Shown here one piece after another: positions 59,313 through 64,000 of a stretch of DNA of 64,000 bases; within the stretch, counting starts at the first letter, position 1; each line of letters opens with the position of its first letter. This DNA is from Takifugu bimaculatus (taxonomy: Eukaryota; Chordata; Actinopteri; Tetraodontiformes; Tetraodontidae): the NCBI GenBank assembly GCA_004026145.2, contig CP034993.1, forward strand, positions 6,008,465-6,072,464, given 5' to 3'. A model generated the notes under the pieces. The model did no database searches, was not told where the DNA came from, and saw only the letters and a program-made list of their open reading frames with translations. Made by a program: the position numbers and the translations under genes.

Positions 59313-59451
59313 GATGATGCCATAAATTGCTCTTTTGCTAGCTACCAGGCTGACAGTCACAAGGATTTTAGTTGATGTGTGAACAAGTCTTTAGAAGACA
59401 TTTTCACTGTCCTAGAAGAAAAAAACCCTCAGTTAAATATACCTGTGGTTG

Positions 59452-59633
59452 GTGGTGGTTTACTTGTGGCCCACAGTCTCTAAAGTTAGAATGGGGGGGG
59501 GGGGGGGGGGTGGAGCATTTAGGGGTACAGAAACCTGATCAACTGAACAGGCGTATGTCTCCCATTCATGGCCTCCTCTCCTCTCCTCTCCTCTCCTCTC
59601 CTCTCCTCTCCTCTCCTCTCCTCTCCTCTCCTC
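59452..59633 (+). mobile_element. L2 LINE 3' UTR fragment (copy H), cut by a retroviral LTR
   Basis: TTACTTGTGGCCCACAGTCT, a 20-bp G-run (about 59,492-59,511), GCCTCTGT-type sequence and then 62 bp of CTCTC pentamers. The L2 sequence expected next (seen in copies C and F) is replaced by the LTR at about 59,634. Confidence 0.65.
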
Positions 59634-60940
59634 TGTGAGAAGAATTATTCTAATTTTTTATTAGTATTATCTTTAAATGCTATGATATGTAGATTTTGAG
59701 TGTTTGAGGAATGTTGACAGGAAAAGAAGAACATGAGAGTGTTTTGTAAAAGTGCTGAAGCTGCTTACAACCAAGCCCAGCACCCAGATGTATCCTGTTG
59801 GTCAAGATTAGAGAAGTTCGTTAAGATGGGAGAAGATGTCAGAAGGCAATGAGTTATGAGATCCTGTTTAGACACCCATTTTGTTTGCACCAATAAAAGA
59901 GGTGAGCGAGCAGCAGACGAGCAGCATTCTACAGTAAGAGAAGGCCCAGGAGTTAAAAAGTTTTTAAAATGGAACAGATTTTGAGCAGGATTGCAGTAGA
60001 TTTGTTCAGTTAAGATTTATTCAATATGACAGTTAATTTTTTTAAAATGTTGCATAACTTTTTAAAACATGGTTCAACATAGTTTATGAATTGTTAAAAT
60101 GGTTTAGTTTCTTATGGTTGAACGGGTCTGGTGAAAACTCGAGGGGCCACGCCCTACCTGTGCTCACTACAATGGGCTCAATGGGTTATTGCAAATGATG
60201 AGCGACTGTGAGGTGAATCAATCTCACTTGAACCACAAAAATCAAGTGAATACGCAGGAAAAGTTCCCCTGTAAAACACAGACGGTGCCCACGGCAGTTA
60301 ATTGAAGAGAATTATTTTATCTTGTTAGCATCTTTTATCTTATTAGCATGTGTTATACTATATGTTTTTGTTTTATGTTACAGTTAGTTTAGAAGTTAGG
60401 AATACTATATAATCTTTAGTAGGAATACACATAAGCAAGTCAGTTGACCCTTCCTTGACCTGAATACTGTTCAGACAGTTGGAGCCAGGCAGACAGGAAA
60501 TGGTAGACCCCCATCGTAAAACATGACAGCATAGTTTACTGGTGTTGATAAGTTCCTTGGCAGGAATATGACCTCGGACCTGGCCATCTGGGAAAGATAA
60601 TGGAGAAGAAGGACCGCACCAACACCAAAGGAGGCTGGAAGAAGAAGATGGGGTCATCCAAGAAGAAGGACTGGATTGGACTGAATTAGCATCAATAATT
60701 TACATATATCTTTCTATAAAAGACTGGGTCAAGGGATAGTTAGGTCGTCAGACTTCATGCCCTGACAATTGACTCTGTTGTTGGTAGGGTTATGAACTGG
60801 CCCAGAGCTCTGTATATTTTGTATTTTGAATTGATTCTATGTGCTAAATACATTTTGAAATTGGCATTTGTTTACTTGAAGTCTTCATTTAAAGAACGCA
60901 CGGATTGGCGGTGACACACAAGAGGTATTGCAATCCAACA
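59634..60940 (+). mobile_element. 5' LTR of an endogenous retrovirus
   Basis: The 3' limit is firm: CAATCCAACA ends three bases before the primer-binding site. The 5' limit is inferred from the point where L2 copy H breaks off (TGTGAGAAG), giving about 1.3 kb. A TATA box (TATAAAAG) lies at 60,716-60,723, so U3 would be about 1.1 kb and R-U5 about 0.2 kb. No canonical AATAAA was seen in R; the related AAATACA at about 60,845 is the only candidate. The second LTR lies beyond the window, so neither the boundary nor the age can be tested here. Confidence 0.6.
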
Positions 60941-60943
60941 ATT

Positions 60944-60961
60944 TGGTGACCCCGACGTGAT
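60944..60961 (+). promoter_or_regulatory. Retroviral primer-binding site, tRNA-Trp
   Basis: TGGTGACCCCGACGTGAT matches in all 18 bases the complement of the vertebrate tRNA-Trp 3' end, as I recall it. It lies three bases after the LTR end. Confidence 0.85.
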
Positions 60962-61193
60962 GAAGACAGAGAAGTCATCTGAGGCAAAGAATTAAACAAC
61001 AGTCACTTCGGAGGACAACTGACGACAAAGGGATCCCTAATAAAAGGTAAGCAGACACCTGTCTAATCAAAAGTTCTGCACATTGGCAATTTCCAAAAAA
61101 TTTGTCGTCACTGTCAATTGAAGTGTCCTAGTTATAAATTCCAGATACAAATATAGAAAATATTGAAACGACTGCAGGAATTACGGTTCGAGT

Positions 61194-61329
61194 CCGGAAA
61201 ATAGACGGTTAGAGGCCGGAAGTACTGTTGAAAAAAAACAGGGAATAGACGGTTAGAGTAAACCGGAAAATAGACGGTTAGAGGCCGGAAGTACTGTTGA
61301 AAAAACATTTAATAGACGGTTAGAGTAAA
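61194..61329. repeat. Tandem duplication in the retroviral leader
   Basis: Two direct copies (61,194-61,262 and 61,263-61,329) of a 67-69-bp unit starting CCGGAAAATAGACGG. Within them ATAGACGGTTAGAG recurs four times. They lie between the primer-binding site and gag, where packaging signals normally sit. Confidence 0.8.
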
Positions 61330-61634
61330 CCGGAACTAGTACAGTGCTGTATTGCTGTATTGCTGTATACACAGCACTGTATATGAAAAAATTTGGGTTG
61401 GGACTTGGAGCGCAGTTGACGGGACGGACACTCCCGACGCCCGAGATTTGTGTTTTTGTGTGGGTTGGAAAAGTGCCAGAGTGAACGTGAATTAAAAGGC
61501 TCTTTGTCCTTGGGAATTAACCCCCAGAGTGGAACCGGACCAACGAAGTTTGGTCTAGAAGCTTGTTTCACTGAGGCATTGAGTTGACCGTTGGAGTCAT
61601 TCACATTCAATCTCACTTGGGAGCATAGTTAAAG

Positions 61635-63864
61635 ATGGAACTGGAGTGTGGTAAAGCATGTTGGGATCAGGGAGAACATTCTCCCTATCCCCGGTCTGTG
61701 GAAGAACAGTGGAAGTGGACTCTTGATCAGGTGGTGAGTGGCATGAAAGAAGAGGACAGGGAAAGAGAATTGGATGCAATAAAAAAGTTGTGGAAGGAAG
61801 CTCAGAAGCAAAAGATACTTCCCCTTCCAGAGGTGAAGGTTAATTTAGCTGAAGCATTGTGTAAGTGGGAGTCAGAAATTCACACCATATTACAGGATCA
61901 TCTTGATAATCCAAAATTAGGTTTTATAGCAGGAAAATCGTGGCAAAAACAGGGTAAGGAGTTAGAAGATAAGCGCTGAAGGATACATGTTGTGGCTGTG
62001 GCATGTGCAGCGGTACACAATTGCAGAGCTAGGGGGGTTACACGAGTGCCCAGTGAAGAGAAGCCTCCATTAGAAGATCCAAACCAGACACTGACATTTA
62101 ACACCACTCTTTATCCAGCATTGCCTACTACCACTTCCCCACCCCCGTATCAATTGCCAGTCTTGACTATCAATAGTGGTCAGCTAGATGTGGACAGAGA
62201 TGAAGAAATACAGGATTTACGTGAGACAGTGGGTGAACTTCGGAGACAGGTTAGAAGGATCAAACAGGGACAGGAAGAGGTTGAAGATAACTTAGGAAAA
62301 ATTGGATTTAGAGAACAATCCCAGGTGGTTCGCCCTAAAATCTCCCAACAAACTACATTTAGATAGTCAAAAATCTGCATTAGACATCTTTAAAACATTG
62401 AGCAATCAAACAAAACAAGTGAAAAGAGCTGATCCCTCAGGAGGATTTGCCAGGGCTGAGCGCAGGGAGGAGAAGGCAAGACTGATTTATGGCAGTGATA
62501 AAGAGGAAAGTGAGAATAAGACAGATAACTTCAAAATTCCGGCTACATTTATTGGAGAATTGGAGCTTCAGGAGCCTGTTAAAGCTCAGACAGAAATATA
62601 TGAAAAGGATCAGGGTTCAAGTATGGGACAATGTGAATTAGAATCATGGGAAGAGAGTGAGTGTGAGTATAGAGGTGAACCGTTGACAGGGGCCATAAAT
62701 AATGAGGAGAGGGGTCAAATAGGAATACACACGAGGAGTAAGGGGCCCGTTTTAGGAATGCCGCAGTTTCAGGCCCCTCTGATACAGAAAAGAGGAGGAC
62801 AGGAACCAGTATATGTTCCGTTTGCTATCACAGACATTAATTGTTTAGTGGATAAGATGCCCCCACCCGCAGAGGGTGGTGGCAAGTGGATGTCTACCCT
62901 TTTCAGTTTAACACAGAATATGCAGCTGGCAGTGGGAGACTTTAGAGGAATTTTAGGGAGACAGGTGTCTCTCTGGGATTTGGATAAAGTTGAAATAGCA
63001 GCAGGCATTAAAGATAGACCTAATGCTGCACGTTTTGGCCCTTGTGCAACCAAGGTTGGTGAAGCTATGAGACAGATATTTCCAGTATCTCCAGGAGCAA
63101 TGCAGAACTTAAGATTTAAGTGGGAGGAAAGTGAGTCGGCACATGGGTTCCTTACAGGGCGTAAAGAGGAATGGATGTGTGCCACAGGGTGCCATCCTGG
63201 CTCAGATAATTTACACACCACTTTGTTCCGTCAGGCCATAAATTTAGGACTTCCACAGTCAGTGAAAGAAGCCATGGAAGGAAATCCTGACCTTCCAGGC
63301 AGCACAGCGGAAGTCTGGGAGAGACATCTCTCTCACCACATCAACACATTTAAAGTTAAACAACAGGGAAAGAAAGAGGGGGTGATGACAGCCCAGGAAC
63401 AGCTCCTAAAAATGCAGTTAGATGAGGCACGGAAAAAGCTTAATGATAAACGAAAGGAAGAGAAACAGATGGTTCAGCAGTTTCCTCGGCAGGTGCAGCC
63501 AGATCCGTTAGGTCCGCAGCAAGATTTTGTACCTATAAACCCACATTGGGTGAGTCCTAGGGGAGGCATGCGTGGGAGACGCGGTGGGCAGGGATACAGC
63601 TCGATGGGTGGATACTATGGCCGAGATCAGTGTCACGCCTGTAAAGGGTATGGTCATTGGCGAAGGGACTGCCCAAATCGCAACTATCCGGATGTACTAG
63701 GTAATGCTCCAACATTCGGACCTGGCCCAAACCCTCCTTTCTTCCCCCAGTCTAACAGAGGAAACAGAGGAAGGGGAATACCTCAATATCGTGCTCCAAA
63801 TCCTGAGGTTGCTCCACGAGGCCAATTCCCAGCGGGAAACTGGCACTACGATGAGTTGCAGTGA
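61635..63864 (+). pseudogene. gag: Endogenous retrovirus gag, two lesions
   Basis: Gag is the structural polyprotein (matrix, capsid, nucleocapsid). The open frame starts at 61,635, meets an in-frame TGA at 61,977-61,979, continues in the same frame to a TAG ending at 62,366, and shifts by one base between about 62,302 and 62,366 into the frame 62,302-63,864. Seen: an acidic, charged N-terminal half without a Gly at position 2, so no myristoylation signal; a proline-rich stretch near 62,110-62,150; a capsid-like region (about 62,850-63,340) with LFRQAINLGLP and VKEAMEGNPD; a Lys/Glu-rich coil; a Gly/Arg-rich region; and one CCHC zinc knuckle (CHACKGYGHWRRDC, about 63,632-63,673). The frame ends in TGA at 63,862 and the protease follows in the same frame. 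The arrangement is gamma/epsilon-retrovirus-like; the genus was not determined. Confidence 0.83.
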
Positions 63865-64000
63865 TGGGGCCCAGGGACCCCCGCGGACGAGGCACTGGCA
63901 GATCCCCTCGTCCACGTGACGGTGCAGGGAAGAGGACATTCTTTCTTGGTTGACTCAGGAGCCCGCTATTCCACTATCTCATGGAATTTAACACCGGAGC
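63865..64000 (+). CDS. pro: Retroviral protease start (gag-pro readthrough frame), partial
   Basis: Directly after the gag TGA the same frame stays open to the window end. It contains the aspartic-protease active site FLVDSGARYSTIS (DSGA, about 63,946-63,984) preceded by a short linker. It lacks its own start codon, so expression would need suppression of the UGA. Only about 45 codons lie in the window. Confidence 0.75.

Larger units (their letters stand above)
46659..59430 (+). pseudogene. cpt2: Carnitine O-palmitoyltransferase 2 pseudogene (exons 2-5)
   Basis: Exon 2, 46659-46739 (LPIPNLEDTMRRFLAAKRPL); exon 3, 50524-50630; exon 4, 50705-51943; exon 5, 55686-55882, resuming at about 59319. 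Introns are GT-AG in correct phase, and exons 2 (81 nt) and 3 (107 nt) have the human lengths as I recall them. CPT2 is the inner-membrane enzyme that re-forms long-chain acyl-CoA from acylcarnitine. The catalytic His motif is present (MEHSWGDGM) and so is STST. Lesions: TAA in exon 4 where the family has Arg (after TTYTK); about 22 codons missing between LLEPNVLHF and YGAQMVDAYPLD; a 3.4-kb LINE inside exon 5; TGA after KDFS in the resumed part; and a usually conserved TYES motif reading TSEP. Exon 1 was not found. Introns hold gypsy, Rex3 and hAT insertions. A functional paralogue elsewhere is expected because the enzyme is essential. Confidence 0.9.

Noticed and set aside
1..64000. CRISPR arrays, operons, bacterial ribosome binding sites
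   Set aside because: Tandem repeats here are microsatellites, LINE tails or leader repeats without unique spacers, and gene structure is eukaryotic throughout.

Overview
The window is nuclear DNA from a teleost fish, most likely a percomorph. The evidence is vertebrate GT-AG split genes lying among fish-typical repeats: L2-type LINE ends with (GATT)n tails, a Rex3-type LINE with a GATG tail, R4/Rex6, PIF-Harbinger, Tigger/pogo, hAT and gypsy remnants, and an endogenous retrovirus. There is no bacterial-style gene packing. I rebuilt gene models by hand from splice sites and reading phase.

Layout. (1) 1-3.8 kb: a decayed, virus-like packaging-ATPase gene (minus strand), split by a Tigger/pogo element, a tRNA-type SINE and a solo LTR; the Tigger itself carries hAT insertions. 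(2) 5.6-16.85 kb: an apparently intact podocan gene (minus, ten coding exons, 592 codons), its introns filled with L2, Rex3, gypsy, hAT and MITE copies. (3) 17-26 kb: mostly non-coding DNA with L2, Harbinger and LTR remnants. (4) 26.7-39.7 kb: an immune and membrane gene cluster. It holds a broken CMTM7-like MARVEL gene (minus), a Siglec-15-like receptor (plus, 294 aa) head to head with it, and two tandem secreted C1q-domain genes (minus, 204 and 199 aa) only 135 bp apart. (5) 39.8-46.1 kb: Harbinger, L2, Rex1-like, L1 and gypsy fragments. (6) 46.66-59.4 kb: a CPT2 (carnitine palmitoyltransferase 2) pseudogene on the plus strand. Exons 2-5 are recognisable but broken by two in-frame stops, a loss of about 22 codons, and a 3.4-kb LINE inserted in the last exon; its introns hold gypsy, Rex3 and hAT copies. 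(7) 59.6-64.0 kb: the 5' part of an endogenous retrovirus, with LTR, tRNA-Trp primer-binding site, gag, and an in-frame UGA before the protease.

How the genes relate. Podocan and CPT2 are also close neighbours in the human genome (PODN-SLC1A7-CPT2), so this is an ancestral block; no SLC1A7 exon was seen here. The working products are extracellular or surface proteins: a matrix proteoglycan, a sialic-acid receptor whose transmembrane lysine suggests DAP12 coupling, and C1q-like secreted proteins. The CMTM and CPT2 copies appear dead. No wholly new coding system was found. The most informative structures are the CPT2 pseudogene split by a LINE, the datable nest of insertions at the left end, and the retroviral gag-pro stop arrangement.
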